NCBI GenBank assembly: GCA_964036155.1
Contig: OZ038422.1
Coordinates: forward strand, 76,283,201 to 76,347,200
Source: Diploscapter coronatus
Taxonomy: Eukaryota; Nematoda; Chromadorea; Rhabditida; Rhabditidae
Direction of reading: 5' to 3'
DNA length: 64,000 bases
Part shown: piece by piece, positions 24,048 to 36,092 of the stretch
Numbering within the stretch: the stretch's first letter is position 1
Layout of the letters: each line of letters begins with the position of its first letter
Notes under the pieces: generated by a model
What the model saw: only the letters and a program-made list of their open reading frames with translations
What the model was told of the DNA's origin: nothing
Databases searched by the model: none
Position numbers and translations under genes: made by a program

Positions 24048-25721
24048 ATGGATATCTACTTTACCTACAGCGACGTTACGCAACATCCCTTATACGATTG
24101 CAGGTGAATATTAGGATTACGGTAATTTTTAATATTCTAGTTTTAGTAGTATCACCGCTGAATACTACCGAATATACGCAGTTGAGCACATTTTGCATGG
24201 CTATATTTCCATTACTTGGGGACTAATATCTTTGGTTCGTATATTTAAAAAAAAAAATTTTTAACTTTCACTTCTTCCAGATTTTATATTTGCTATGCCT
24301 ATTTGCTATGTGTTCCAAAGAACATGTACGATACTCGTGCTACAAAATTATGATTTACCTAGCGTTTGTTGATATTGGAGGCATTAGTAAGTGTTAATAA
24401 TTAATAGTACTGTTAAAGACTAATACTGATCTCAAAGATCTGATAATGCTCAAATTTAGTAATATGTTAGAAATTAGCATAATTACAGCAATTTCTTCAC
24501 TTGCCTATGGATATTTGCTAATGGAAGGAGCTTCGTTTTGTACTCATCCGAATTTGATCTATAATATTGGCGCCGTAGGAATGTGTAGGAAAATTGTTAT
24601 TTAAATTTTATTATTCCTATATTTTACTTGTTATTTTTATTTAAGTTTTCTGGCTTTCGGAAAGTCTGACCTGTCTTTTACTCGTTAGTAACCGAATTAT
24701 GGAAGTTACTTTTCCCGAATTGGCCAAAATGCTATTCCAGGGGTATTCTTTTTTATCGTTTTCAAGAGTGTTTAGTTAAAAATATAATAATAGATGGCGA
24801 ACAGGACTGATGATATTTATCGGCCCATTTTTATACGGTCTACTTGGAATGATGCATGGTCCACCACCATTATTCAACTCATTTCTACAAGCATTCTTTT
24901 TCGACCCTTTCATTCATCAAGGAAGAATTCTGGAGGTAACTAGTTAACTATTAAATTGCCGTAATTTACTAATTAATTATATCAATTAAGTACGCCAATT
25001 ATATTCATTTCTACAATAATATCGTGGTTTGCTCGTTGACCTGTCTTTGCTATGGGCTATTTTGTGCGAATTTTCAACGAAAGTTCAAGCATTATTTCAA
25101 GGACAAGAAGTCGAAGAAAAATGCTCATGTAATTAGATTTTCTTTATAAATCTTCCCAAGTTTTATTGTTTATAAAAAAAATCTAAACTCCTCGAAAAAT
25201 TTAGGTCTTCATTCAAGCATCGATAATTTGCTGTGTTAATTTAATCGCAGCTATAATTTACGTGGTGATGCAAAATTTCACGCTACCGCCGATTTTCGTT
25301 CACATCGCCCAGCTTTCATTTCAGCTAGTTCATAGTAAGAATGTTTATAAATTTTCTTTTTCTTAAATCACTTATTATCCATAAATTGCTACTTTTAGCA
25401 TTTGTCTTTCTATTTTAAACTAACTTGTTATTTTGATATAAATAATCTGTTATATTTTGAATTTAGGCTAAATATATTATATATTTTTAATTTAATTCAT
25501 TTTCAGGCTGCCCGCCCTACATTTACATCGCATTTAATAAGGCGATTCGTCACAAAATTCTCTCATTGTTCGGCGTTCAAATGGCGCGAACCGGTCAAGT
25601 GACTTCGGGCGTTTACATCAACAATAAAATCGGCGTCTCGTCGACGAACGTGTTCCCCGCAAATTTTCCGGCCAGTTCCACGCAGGGCAGTGGAAACCGG
25701 GCTGAATCTATTATTATTTAA
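24048..25721 (+). CDS. SRT-family serpentine chemoreceptor
   Basis: Nine exons (24048-24103, 24147-24234, 24281-24386, 24489-24584, 24646-24742, 24794-24935, 24991-25128, 25205-25334, 25507-25721) give 355 residues with seven hydrophobic segments. Family signs are EYYRIYAVEHILHGYI before TM1, LLCLFAM with SCYKIMIYLAFVD in TM2, LLLVSNRIMEV at the end of TM3, and SCPPYIYIAFNKAIR at TM7, the hallmark of nematode Srt receptors. These are nematode-specific 7-TM proteins thought to work in ciliated sensory neurons. No frameshift or early stop is seen, so the gene looks intact, and it stands alone here rather than in a tandem cluster. The exon 5 acceptor is TTTAAG. The C-terminus is Ser/Asn-rich. 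Confidence 0.92.
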
Positions 25722-26651
25722 ACTATTGGACTAAAATTTTTTCCGGTCTACTTTTTTGCAATTTAAAACTCCAAACCAAAAATTTATTCCAGAAAGACCA
25801 ACGAAATTTTTACATATCATGCAAGAATTATGAAAAATTGCAATTCGTTTAAAGAAAAATAATGTTAAGAATGTTCGAGGTTAGACTAAAGTTTTCACGA
25901 AAATGAACTAGATGATAAATGAGTTGATCAACTAGAGAACGTTGAATAGAATAATTCTTAAAAAATCAACTTTTAGAAAAAGTACTATTTCGATCTAATT
26001 TTTAATGTCGTTAGATTTATGTACATTTCAATTTAGTTGCAATATGCCTTCAACCAATCAAATAAAAAAATGAAATTCAAAAGGAATAAATGCACAAAAA
26101 TTAGCAAAGAATATATAGATAGTAGCGGAAATCGGCAGTTAATTAGCTCAGATAATTACATTTTCGTAGTATCCACAACACCAACCCATTCCGCTTGGTC
26201 TTCCTCGTCAAGCTCATTCGCTTCGATACCCTCCTAAAATGCATTGGTTAATTGTGTATTTAATTACTGCTGCGACCAAGTATCGCAACTTGCGTATTTA
26301 TACTTTACGAAGAATACTTCGATATTTATGTATTCTATTAAATTGCGAATTATTGTATCTTATTTGAGACTCTAATTAAAGTAGAGAATATTTATATGCA
26401 TAATGATCCCAATGAGCTGAGAAAACGCACCCAGTAAATGTTTTTTTTCTGATTTTATCTGGGAATATAAATAGCCGCACTTGGGGATTTGCATTGTTCC
26501 TATACATTAGTCCTCTAATATTGTACGTCGTCAATAAAGCTTATAATTTGCACTTGTTATCAAGAACTGCCGGGTGATCGCAACAATTACCGTGATTGCT
26601 CTCAATTATTATCATAGCAGTTTCTTTATTCGTTCTAATTGTCCACTTTAA
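25722..26651. other. Convergent intergenic spacer
   Basis: About 930 AT-rich bases between the stops of the SRT gene (+) and the LIR-motif gene (-). An AATAAA at about 26532 is in + orientation. No gene seen. Confidence 0.4.
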
Positions 26652-29600
26652 TTAATCATCACACTCCCCAATTACCTCCACAATTTCGTAGTCCGAATTT
26701 TCCGACACTGAATCGGAAGCAGTTTCATCGTCTTCCAAGGCATAGTCTGGCTCTCTTTCCTCCCGAATGACCAGTTCCGGATAGATTCTTTCTGGACGTT
26801 CCAGATTCTCCACCAAGGGCATCTGTCTCAGTTCCGGCTCAGGCTGAATTTCTTCTTCCAAGTCTTCCTTCGCAGAGCAAATGCTCGCTTTGTCTTCGTC
26901 CTAAAATTGACTTTTCTTCAAAAAAAAACTTGGAAATTACATCTTCCGGTGCCTGTAGCTTGATCTCCAATTTGCTGACGTACACTGGATTCGTTCCAGA
27001 GGAAATTTCCTCGACGTAGGTCTAAGAATAATTTTTCGGTCAATTTTTATTCTGTTTAGATATTCCAAATCATGAAATAAGTTGGGAGCTCTTTTACACC
27101 TTTAAATTTTCTCACCTTGTTTTTAACTTCAGATCTTCCAGCGACTTCGGGATCAGTGGGCATGTTGCTCTTCAATACCTGCAGAAGTCTGTCATATGGC
27201 AGAACCGACATTTCCGGCTTTCTCGCAATAGGCAGCTCGATCTTCTTCACAACGGACATGTCCTGTTTCTTGACCAGACTCATTTCCGCTCTTGCGATGA
27301 CTTCCATGCACTGGGTTGTGGCTACTTCTTGGACTGGATGACCTGGTTGATTCCAGGAATCTGTAGTGAAGTATAGCTTCGGCGAGACTTCTTTGTCATT
27401 GTGGATGAGAGAGAATGCAGCTACGGACTCAGGACGGGTTTCACGAATTGTGATTTCGATATCCACGGTTTCTCCAGCCTTGACGTTGTAGGTTACTGCT
27501 TCCAATCTGAAATCACATTCCTTTTCTTCTAAGTCTCAGACTTAATTCTGTTACCTCGGAGATTCAACCTCGATCCAGGGCGATTTCGACTTCAGCTTCA
27601 GCTCCACTCCATTCAGGTCTTCATTGCCCAGATTCATGACGCTGAACACTTTCGAATGAACGCAGGAAGTCACTGGGACGGAAGTGCTGAAGCTCGACTC
27701 GGCTTCCTTCTTGATGCAGAGGATCGGCTGATCGATTAGCGTCAACTTCTCCTTCATCGATTTCTGCACAGCTGCAGTGCGTAGGGCTTGGATTTCGTGA
27801 ATCTGAAGTTGATCCTTTTAAACTTGTCGCTTTTAGAATTGCCTAACCATTGAAAAAGTGTAGAGACGAAGAAAACTCTTCCATCTCTCACGACGAAGAA
27901 TCTTCTTCTGTACTTTAGCTAGCGATACCGATATTTTAGCTCTTACGCAAATTTGGAGGGAAGAAATTTGAACTAGTGGATGAAGCGAAGCCATGAAAAC
28001 ATACCTGATCATCATATAGATCCCAGTAGCTCTTGATGAACTGATTATTCATCTGGCACTTCTTCACAACGTCATCCGTCGAGTTGAGTGCTTCGAAGTG
28101 TTTCTCGAAGGCTTTGTCCAAGTCGACGTTGCTGACTTCCGGCTCGTTCACGCTCAAAACGACGATCTCCTTCTCGCTCGCCATCCACAGCTTCTCCTTC
28201 TTCGTCTGCGGAGAAGTTTTGCGCTTCGAAACCCTGCGAGTCGATTTTAGGTCCTAAAATTCGGTCTTTCTTCATTTTTCAGATTTTTAGTCTTTACTGA
28301 CCCTCTTAACCTTCTTCTTGTCTTCCACCGACAAGCACTTGCAGATGCACTCTGTGGCTTCTGAGGCCGTCTGGGACACCTGGACTTCTTTCTCTTCCAA
28401 CTTCTCTTTCTTCTCGGCTTTCCTGGAAACTCCTTTTTGAAAAGAATTTTTCATCCGACTAACCCCTCCTTCTTGACCTTCTTTCCCTTCATCTCCTTGA
28501 TGACTCCACGAAGCAGCTTCTTGCCTCTGTAGGCCTTGAGCTTCTGGACGATTTCTTGGATCACCTGAATTCGTGATATGTTGGCAATTTGGAAAAGGCG
28601 TTGCATCGCTGCATGCGAAAAAGTTTCGAGATTGTTAAGGGAAAAGACTCTTCCTTCAAAACGTTTCGTATTCAACGATGCAAGTATTGCAACTACTTTT
28701 CTAGATTAACAAATGCAAAACCCTTTCCAAAACGAATAAAACTCTTTTCTTGGATATATTAAACCAGAACTTTATTTATCTAATTGATCCATACCTGCTG
28801 TTCCTCCTCACTGGTCTTCAACTCCGTCACTTCAGGCTTATTGTCTTTCTTGCCTTCGACGTCCGTGCAGTGCGTTTCGCTCATTGACAGTCTGCAGTCG
28901 GCCAGCGAGAACTTGCATTCCTGGGAAAATACGGCATTTTTTCAAATTTATTTAAAAATCTCACTCTTTTCACTTCCTGCTCCTTCTTGTTTTCTTCGTG
29001 GATTCTCTCGACGTTCTTCATCTTCAAGGCTGTTTCGTATCTGAGGATCTTCTCCTGAACATTTTTGTTTAACTTTGACAGCTTTTTCCGATTTTTGGAC
29101 TACCTGAAAATCCTCCACCTCAGCATCGGTGTAGTCCTCTTGGCACTTGTTGCAGATACGAGAATTCGTGTTTCTTGGATCTTCGAGGTCAAACCCTTTC
29201 GGCTCAACATTTTCCACCACTGGAGTAGTAAGTGGCGCGCGTGTGTCTTTTGGGATCTGAGATGTCCAGTTTAACAAGGATTTTCTTTATCCAATTACAA
29301 TAATTACCCATGATTTGATTTTGTCCTCTTTCTCAATCTGCGCCAACAGTTCAGTCAGAGGTGGATGAGACGATTTCTCTTCCCCGTCCAGCTTCTGTGT
29401 CTCAGAATCAGAGCAGGTACAGATCGAGTCGAACATTGGAAGTGTTTGAAGGTTCGGCTTTCTCAAACCCTCATTGATCTTGATCTGTTTTGCGAGGGTT
29501 TCATGAGAAATTTCCTAAATTCTAGCACTCTTAACAACTTATGCAAAATTTTAGCACCTTCAATTTCAGCTGTTTGGCTTCGAGGTTCTGAAGGAATTGC

Positions 29601-30838
29601 GAGAAGTCGAACTCGCACATATCAGCAAGGAAATTGGTGTTGCAGTTCGCGAAGGAGCAGGTCTAAAAATGTTCTCCATCCATGATGAAGTGATAACGTG
29701 AATTTATAAATTTCTTTTCTGCAACTTGCTCTCGTTATATTTTTGAACCTAACTTAAATATGCCCCCTAGGTCTGACGCCCTTACGACATAAAATCTACG
29801 TCAGGATTGGTTAATTTGTCACAACATAATTAGCATATCTTTAATTTGTAAAGGATATCAGAGTTTGATGAATGACATCATGACTCAGAAGGTACCTCCT
29901 TGTAGGTTTCCACCGTCGGGGTGTCATCAGTCCAGGTAGCTTTGTCTTCCAGACTGCAGGACGACAGATTCTTCATCACCGCGTTGACCTAAGATTTAAA
30001 TAAAAGCTGATCTTCGTTAAAGTCTAGAATTACAGTAATCGAATCGGGCTCTTGTTCTGGGTTGTAAGTGTGCAGCTTCCAGAAGATGGTCTTTGGAGTG
30101 GCAGAGACTGAGATCTCAACGTCTGAGTGACAGAAAGTTAGACATTCCATCAATAATTCCTAAAATAGAAAAAATTGCTTAAGTTTCATACTTAAATTAG
30201 AAGAATGGGTTTTTCAGCTTAAAATATGTTTAAATTTGACCTTGACGACTCCGACATCAATGATTTCCTTGCTCTTCACGGGTATTTTGTAGAGACTTCC
30301 GAATCTGTACGAGATTTTCGTGTTCAGCGGAATTCGCTCCTGGATCTTCGCGACGCAGTAAGCGGCCGCTTCGTCAAGTTTTCTGAAATCATCGACTAAT
30401 TTAGACTTAAATTTAATCCTAAATTTAGAAAATTAATATTTTCAAACTGAGAATTATTATTGAAATGTAATCCGACTACTTTACATTGAAAATGAACTAG
30501 AGAGTGAGAAAGAAACGCAATTCTCGCATTGATGAGGCGATGTTCGTTACCCGACGACGCATTGCACACCGTTGACTGCTTTTGTTTTTAATAGATGAAC
30601 AGGATCAACGGTGTGCAATGCGTCGTCGGGTAAAGAACATCGCTTCATCAATGCGAGAATTGCGTCTTTCTCACCCTATGGTTTATTTTCAATGTAGTCG
30701 GATTGCAATAATATAATTGTTTAGATGAGTTTTCTACCTGGGGGAGTTAACGATGTACTGGGGATGAAGGACGCGAAGCATGAGAAAAGTGACTTCGTCA
30801 CTCCGAAGAGTTAAAGAGATATGCGGTAGGGACGACAT
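26652..30838 (-). CDS. Large Cys/Lys/Glu-rich protein with an Ig-like segment and LIR-like C-terminus, unrecognised
   Basis: Sixteen exons (30738-30838, 30241-30382, 30034-30159, 29896-29988, 29558-29662, 29308-29514, 29104-29256, 28965-29054, 28795-28920, about 28464-28564, 28302-28422, 28005-28205, 27555-27802, 27116-27506, 26941-27021, 26652-26900) give 844 residues. I cannot assign a family. The first half has Cys pairs (CTCSD, ICNKC, CICKC, ADCRLS) spaced among acidic/Lys-rich helices, with a recurring pattern of Cys, acidic, KK, then P-x-x-x-EL. About residues 570-660 look like a beta-sandwich, with FSVMNLGNEDLNGVEL then VKAGETVDIEITIRE. The tail is very acidic and ends SDYEIVEV. Exon 12 is read from the acceptor after CTCCGCAG because the stronger-looking upstream CAG breaks the frame. 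A TTTCAG two bases before the ATG suggests trans-splicing. Confidence 0.75.
30467..30707. repeat. Near-perfect 241-base hairpin (young MITE-like element) in an intron
   Basis: The left arm (30467-30575) and right arm (30605-30707) are inverted copies of roughly 105 bases with about 90% identity, around a 29-base loop. The inner ends are CACACCGTTGA and TCAACGGTGTG. The outer ends are GTAATCCGACTAC and GTAGTCGGATTGC. Long blocks such as CGACGACGCATTGC pair without mismatch. It lies in intron 1 of the LIR-motif gene and is transcribed with it. Confidence 0.9.
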
Positions 30839-33603
30839 TTCTGAAATGTTTAACCCGTAGAAATATTTAAATCAAATAATATCACAAAATTAATGCGAAT
30901 CAGATTAAAAACGATCTAAAGAAGAATGATTATTTTGAGACTCAGACAAAATATTTATGCCAGATTTTGTAAATAGAACTCGTCTCAAATATGGAGATAT
31001 GATAATGGATGTTAAAAATCCTAGGACTTAATCTTAAAGAGGGAGATTTCATATATCCTCTTAAAATGCATTTTCCAGTTGGCTAACCATTTTATGATCC
31101 AGTTTCTGATGGTCAGAAGAGAAAGTGAGACATAGGCAGAGATGCAAAAATCAAGGCTGTTTACCTGCTCTTAAAATCAGTAAGTCGGTTAAATTTTTCG
31201 AATTTTCAAAATACAATTTCTAGGGTAAAAAGCTCAATTCTGATGGTCTTATCATAACTGAAAGTGCCTAAATAAACTGAAACCTCACTCCTATTAACTT
31301 AGTTTTCACTTTCCGTGGTGTAAAATTTTTCTTTCAATCTAATTTTCACTATGACCAAAAATAGCCGAAGAGGAAAATTCGGGTTATTTTTTACTTGCAA
31401 AAATATATGACGTTCCTAATAATAGGCAACCCGAATTAGTACCTATTTATCAATAGGGGCTATTCGAAGAAACTCAGGGATAGAGGATGACTTTTACCTC
31501 CTATCATCCCTCTATCAGCTGATAAGAACAGCTGGTGTGGATAGGTTATGGCTAGACGAGGGACGATAGCAAAGGCCAGACCGGGTTAGAAAAAGAAGAA
31601 AAGGGTGTGAGGCAAGAAGTAGTCATTTGAGCGGACAATTGAAAATTTGTATACCTTTGTCAAAAATCAAAGATTTTTAGATGTTAGAGAGAAATTGAAA
31701 TTCAGTAGAAACTTTTATATATTTTTAACTTCGCTACATTTCGAAGGCAAGAAAAACAAACACAAACAAAAATTTTCAGACGAAAAAAATCCTGTTCTGG
31801 TTCTGCTCCTTAAGATAAGAAGTCATGAGAACGAAATAATTGATAACTCTATCATTCCTACGCTTAAAGTATAGGCTTCTTCAAATGACCAGATTAAATA
31901 TCACTACAGAGACCTGAGTCTATTAGTTTTAAACCTGAAGATGAAGTCTATCTATAAGAGTAGCATCACATAGAAAGTGAAAGGGACAGAAAATAGGGAG
32001 AGAAAATAAGAAAGAAAAAGATAGAAAAGGGAAGAAAGAAAGAGAAATAGTGTTGCGGAGGGGGCGAAAGATATTGGAGAGAATATAACCCATCAGCTGA
32101 CAGACTTGCAGGCAGAACGAAGCGGACGCGACGCGGTCGCGCGTTGCGGTCGTGCAAAATAGAGAAGGTGGGGAGGTCAATAGAAACATAGGGGGAGATA
32201 ACCTATTGATTTGCATATATCGATATATATCTGAGGGACATATGAAATCCTATATAAAAATTATGTAGGAAAAAGGATGAGGGTGAAAATTTAATTTAGT
32301 CTCAGATTTATATAATTTAGATCACATGGCAACTCTTAGTCTTTTTATCTTCAGGTTTTACAAATAGATAGACAGGCTATTGGTCTTCATATCGCTATAT
32401 ATCATCTAAAGGTATATATGAAATCCTTATCTCAAAGAAAGTAATTCGATATCAAGTTCAATCTCAGATTTTATATATCTCAAAACCGTATGATATCTTA
32501 ACTTTGAGATTAACCAAATGAAACACTCGAAGTATTGTAAATATTGATAATCAAAAGTCATGCAACAATTTTAGAAACTGACAGATTAGTCCAAAAATGG
32601 AAATTCTATGTATGTTCAGAAGGGCGAAACTGCCCCTGGGTATAAACAGACAGAGAGTGCAAAGGAAGGAAGAAAAAGAGAAAGAAAGAATGGAGAGAAG
32701 AAAACGAGGGAGAGAAAGATGCAAACACTCTTGAGATACGCCACAATATATACGGTAGTCAGGAGTGTTCGTGAGTTTTCTAGATATTCATTCTGGAATT
32801 AGCATCGATTTCTCATTGACCTATCTTTGACTTGTTAGATATAACAATTCAGTTTTATACATATTTATTTAAACAACAAAGAAAAACTTAGAAAATTCCT
32901 GGAATGAAACCTTAAATTATTCTTAAGAGGCCGATAAAATTAAGAGCGAACTCGATAAAAATCGAGTTGGTTAAAAGTTTGAGATCAAAACAAAAATCGG
33001 CTCACAAAAGGTGAATTTTGAAAGAGGAGAAGAAATTAAATTATTTCAGATTTTGACCCTTAGATAATTTCGAAATGTTATGTGAGCTGATAGAAAAATA
33101 CCAATTATCGAAAAATATCGTAAATCTGATTTTCTGAAAACTTGCTCTCACGCTAAATCTTAACGAATCTTTACTGGCATTTAGCTTTTGAACATATTTT
33201 TAGAAAGTCTATTTACAAGTCTTTTTCGATATAAAATAAAACGAAAATGTAATTCATTTTGAATTGAAAAATAGAGAAAAGAGTTGATCACAAATTGCAT
33301 TTTCTAGGGAAGCAAGTTTGTCATTTGCTGATTTAGATGATAATTAATAAAGTAGTACGATAAGAAAATGTAAAAATAATAAATTAAAAACTATTAGGTT
33401 ATTTTATTTTAGATTTAGTAATATCGTACTAGTCCCATTCTTTACCATTTAGGAAAACTTACTAAACTTTATCATTTTGGAAGAGAAGAGGTAAATGCCT
33501 GATCTGGACTGAAGAAGTTGATTTTGGAAGATTGCTCCGGAAGGATTACTGTAACTGCGAAAGGAAAACCGGACAAAGAGAAGGTAGGAAAGGGGAGGAA
33601 CGG
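30839..33603. other. 2.8-kb intergenic region with purine tracts and a CG-rich patch
   Basis: No gene is supported. 31976-32050 and 32650-32720 are nearly pure purine on the + strand. 32117-32155 is strikingly CG-rich (GACGCGACGCGGTCGCGCG) within AT-rich DNA. A short motif, ATATATGAAATCC, recurs at about 32240 and 32413, and reversed near 31046. Together these look like upstream regulatory DNA of the LIR-motif gene, but that is inference. Confidence 0.4.
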
Positions 33604-34308
33604 CTACGAGTTGACCTGAAAATTTGGTTTATATATTTTCCGATTTTTGAACAACTTCAGTTTATCATACTGTATGATTTCATATTCGGCATCAAAGTTT
33701 ATAAGAAAAAATCCTAAGAAATAAATAATACTGTAGTCTCTATCTTTCAATGGAAAACGTAAAAGAAGTTTTCGGAAAGAATAGAATGAAATTTTTAAAA
33801 TTACCTGTTCGCAAGCGTCGATCCACTCTGAATACACATCGATGGGCTCCGAGAGTTCGTGGATCGACGTCTGAAATAGTCATTTCTAATTTCGAAAAAA
33901 TATGGAAAGGGCGTTTTGGTTGAACTTTTTAGTCCGGGGGTTGGTTGTTGTATGAAAATTAAACCTGGAAGTCCTCCGAGCAGACACGGCACGAGATGAA
34001 CCCGATGTTCTTATCGCGGTCCCTGAAAATCTAACATTAAGAAAAACAAATTGGAATTTTTCAAAGTATCACTCTTTCAACATTCCATATTGCAGCCGAA
34101 AACTTTTCCTTATATTATTTTTTACGGGATACTTTTTAAAAGAAAAAAAAAAGAATTTAAAATCAAGTTTAAAAAGTTGTTTGAGATCCCACATTTTAAC
34201 CTCACAGACGCGTTCGTGGTTGCAGAAGGGGCAGTCGAACTGTGTATCGAGGGGCACGATTGCCTTCACTTTGGGAGGGGGCTTTCTCTTCGACTTGCGC
34301 TTGCCCAT
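33604..34308 (-). CDS. ELOF1: Transcription elongation factor ELOF1
   Basis: ELOF1 is a small zinc-ribbon factor that travels with RNA polymerase II and helps elongation and transcription-coupled repair. Exons 34193-34308, 33965-34022, 33805-33870 and 33604-33615 give 83 residues, the same length as human ELOF1. The conserved [13 protein letters not shown] start, CPFCNH and SCRVC zinc-binding pairs (four Cys) and [11 protein letters not shown] near the end are all present. The exon 1 donor is AT|GTGGGA, which restores the conserved Met of VKMDRDK across the join. The last exon is a 12-base micro-exon encoding only Val-Asn-Ser-stop. The gene is divergent from MRPL27, 650 bases away. Confidence 0.96.
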
Positions 34309-34957
34309 TTTTCTTCGAAAAACAGAACGGTAGCTGAAAATTATGACTTTTTTTTTCGAAATAAAAGGAACTATTTTGTGAAAAAGATGTTACCGAAAAA
34401 TCTAGATAGGTAGAATATTATTCTGAACAGAAAGGCGAAAGAAAAAATAAGTGAAATTCCGAAAAAAAAGAAAAAATAAAGAGTTTTAGAAATCGAGGAA
34501 AAGGGCGATAATTTTGAAGAAGAGTCGAGCTTAAAACGATGTGGATAAGTAGAGTTATGTTCTGGGCCATGAATTGACAACAAAATTATGCAAAATTTCG
34601 GAAAAATCGAGAAAAATTGTGTAATCTGACGAAGAAAAAGAAAAACATAGGATTTTCCTTTTGTCCCCACGCGTTGCGCTTTGATGCCGCGTAAACATGC
34701 ATACTACGGGTTAAATTCTGATGCAATCCTGATCGATTTCGATTTCTTCCGAGATTTTCCTGAATTCTCTGGAATTGTTGATTTTTAGAAGCTTCATACT
34801 TTCCTTAATCCACCCCTCTATAAAATTCACTCGTCTAGTCTTCTAAGTAGCCCTCTAAATTTAGAAAATAACCATGAACTTGAAAAAAAATATTTTTATT
34901 TTCTTTTACTTTTTCAGACTTTTCTGATTTAATGTATGTTTTTTTTTAATTTTTTCA
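34309..34957. promoter_or_regulatory. Shared divergent promoter, ELOF1 and the MRPL27 block
   Basis: This 650-base spacer separates two oppositely directed housekeeping starts. It contains many A/T runs. An ORF on the minus strand here is low-complexity Phe/Ser and is not supported. Being the only upstream region of the MRPL27-LIN-7 block, it likely drives that block as well as ELOF1. Confidence 0.45.
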
Positions 34958-34958
34958 G
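34949..34958 (+). promoter_or_regulatory. Spliced-leader acceptor directly before MRPL27 ATG
   Basis: AATTTTTTCAG abuts the ATG at 34959. No donor or exon upstream is needed, so this is most simply a trans-splice site, expected to take SL1 for the first gene of an operon. Confidence 0.6.
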
Positions 34959-35896
34959 ATGTTGCTGGCCCGTAACTCTTCAAAATTGGCCGGATTACAG
35001 GGCCTGCAGCAAGTCAGGAACAAAGTCAGACCGCCCGAGAATTTGCCTTTTCGAGGACTTTGGAGGTGATTTATTTTATTTTTCAAAATTATTTTGGTTT
35101 TTCAGAACTGATGGAAACATCGTTCGAAAAGGAGAGCTACTCGTCAACCAGCCCAGATTCAACTATCATCCAGGATTGAATGTGGGCTTTAAAATGATTT
35201 TAAAAAAATTTTATTTTTATAATTTTCATGTTTGACAGCTTTACTAACTTTTCCTATCTATTATGAAAATCTTTAATCCTTCGTGAAAATAACACTAGAA
35301 AAAGCAGAAAATCTATGCAAATAAGAAGCTAAACGCGAAAACATTTTTAAAGACGTCTTTTATTCTTACGATGATGATATTTCCAGAGATCAATAAGTAC
35401 CGTAACCTTTGCAGGTGTACTACGAGAACGATCGTGGCGAGAAGTGTCTTCGAGCGGCTTGCGACGGAGTGGTGCGGATTTCGCGGGAACGAATCAAACC
35501 TGACCTGTCGATCAAGCACATGCAACAGGTAGGTTGGAAAGTCCACTTTTTAATAGTATGAGTAAAGAGACATTTTCTTTCATATTCTTATTCAGAGCTG
35601 TAAGTTTTCACAACCTCGAGTCCCCGCATGAACGAGATAGCCTGTCTTATCAGGGAGGAAAAGAGCAGATCTTTCTGTCTCTCAACAGTACATGCTATTT
35701 CGTTCATGCGGGCCCCTGTGGGTTTGAAGATTTGCTAGTCTGGGCTTATTTGCTACTTCGTCAAATTTCGAATTTTCAAATATTCGTTTTTCAACAGGCC
35801 TATGAATACAAGAAAGACCTCGAACTCTACAAATTCCACTACAACGTCGTCCCGCTGGAAATGAGCCAGGAATACAAATTGGTCGCTGAAATCTGA
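34959..35896 (+). CDS. mrpl-27: Mitochondrial large-subunit ribosomal protein bL27m
   Basis: Exons 34959-35065, 35106-35181, 35415-35528 and 35798-35896 give 131 residues. The N-terminus is Arg/Leu-rich as for mitochondrial import. The core RTDGNIVRKGELLV, FNYHPGLNVYY and DGVVRISRE match the bL27 fold (bacterial/mitochondrial pattern G-x-I-x-x-R-Q-x-G-x-x-x-HPG-x-N-V). In bacteria the L27 N-terminus reaches the peptidyl transferase centre. The usual length is about 85-150 residues. It is followed by an AATAAA at 35978 and then by LIN-7, with 191 bases from stop to the LIN-7 acceptor. Confidence 0.9.
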
Positions 35897-36087
35897 ATTT
35901 TGTTTTTCCTTGTTTTTGTTATTCTCCGATTGTTTTCCCCTGAAACGGGTGTAGATAGGTCAATAGCAATAGCGCAAAATAAAATTTTAGGCTTAAAACT
36001 GATTTATTAAATGAGATTTACGGTTTTAGCCGTATGAAATACCTTGAAAATTTTATTGTTTCATCCAGAAAAAAAAACTTCTTTCAG
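35897..36087 (+). promoter_or_regulatory. Operon-like intercistronic region (poly-A signal to trans-splice acceptor)
   Basis: After the MRPL27 stop, an AATAAA lies at 35978-35983 and a CTTTCAG acceptor ends at 36087, five bases before the LIN-7 ATG. The spacing of about 105 bases from poly-A signal to acceptor is what C. elegans SL2-type operons show. This is inference from spacing alone. Confidence 0.55.
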
Positions 36088-36092
36088 GATTT

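Noticed and set aside
28072..28275. Alternative frame of exon 12 of the LIR-motif gene, entered from the upstream CAG acceptor
   Set aside because: It ends in a stop after 50 codons. The other frame, entered from CTCCGCAG, continues in phase into the next exon.
34371..34670. Phe-rich 99-residue ORF between ELOF1 and MRPL27
   Set aside because: Low-complexity product of A/T runs in a promoter region.
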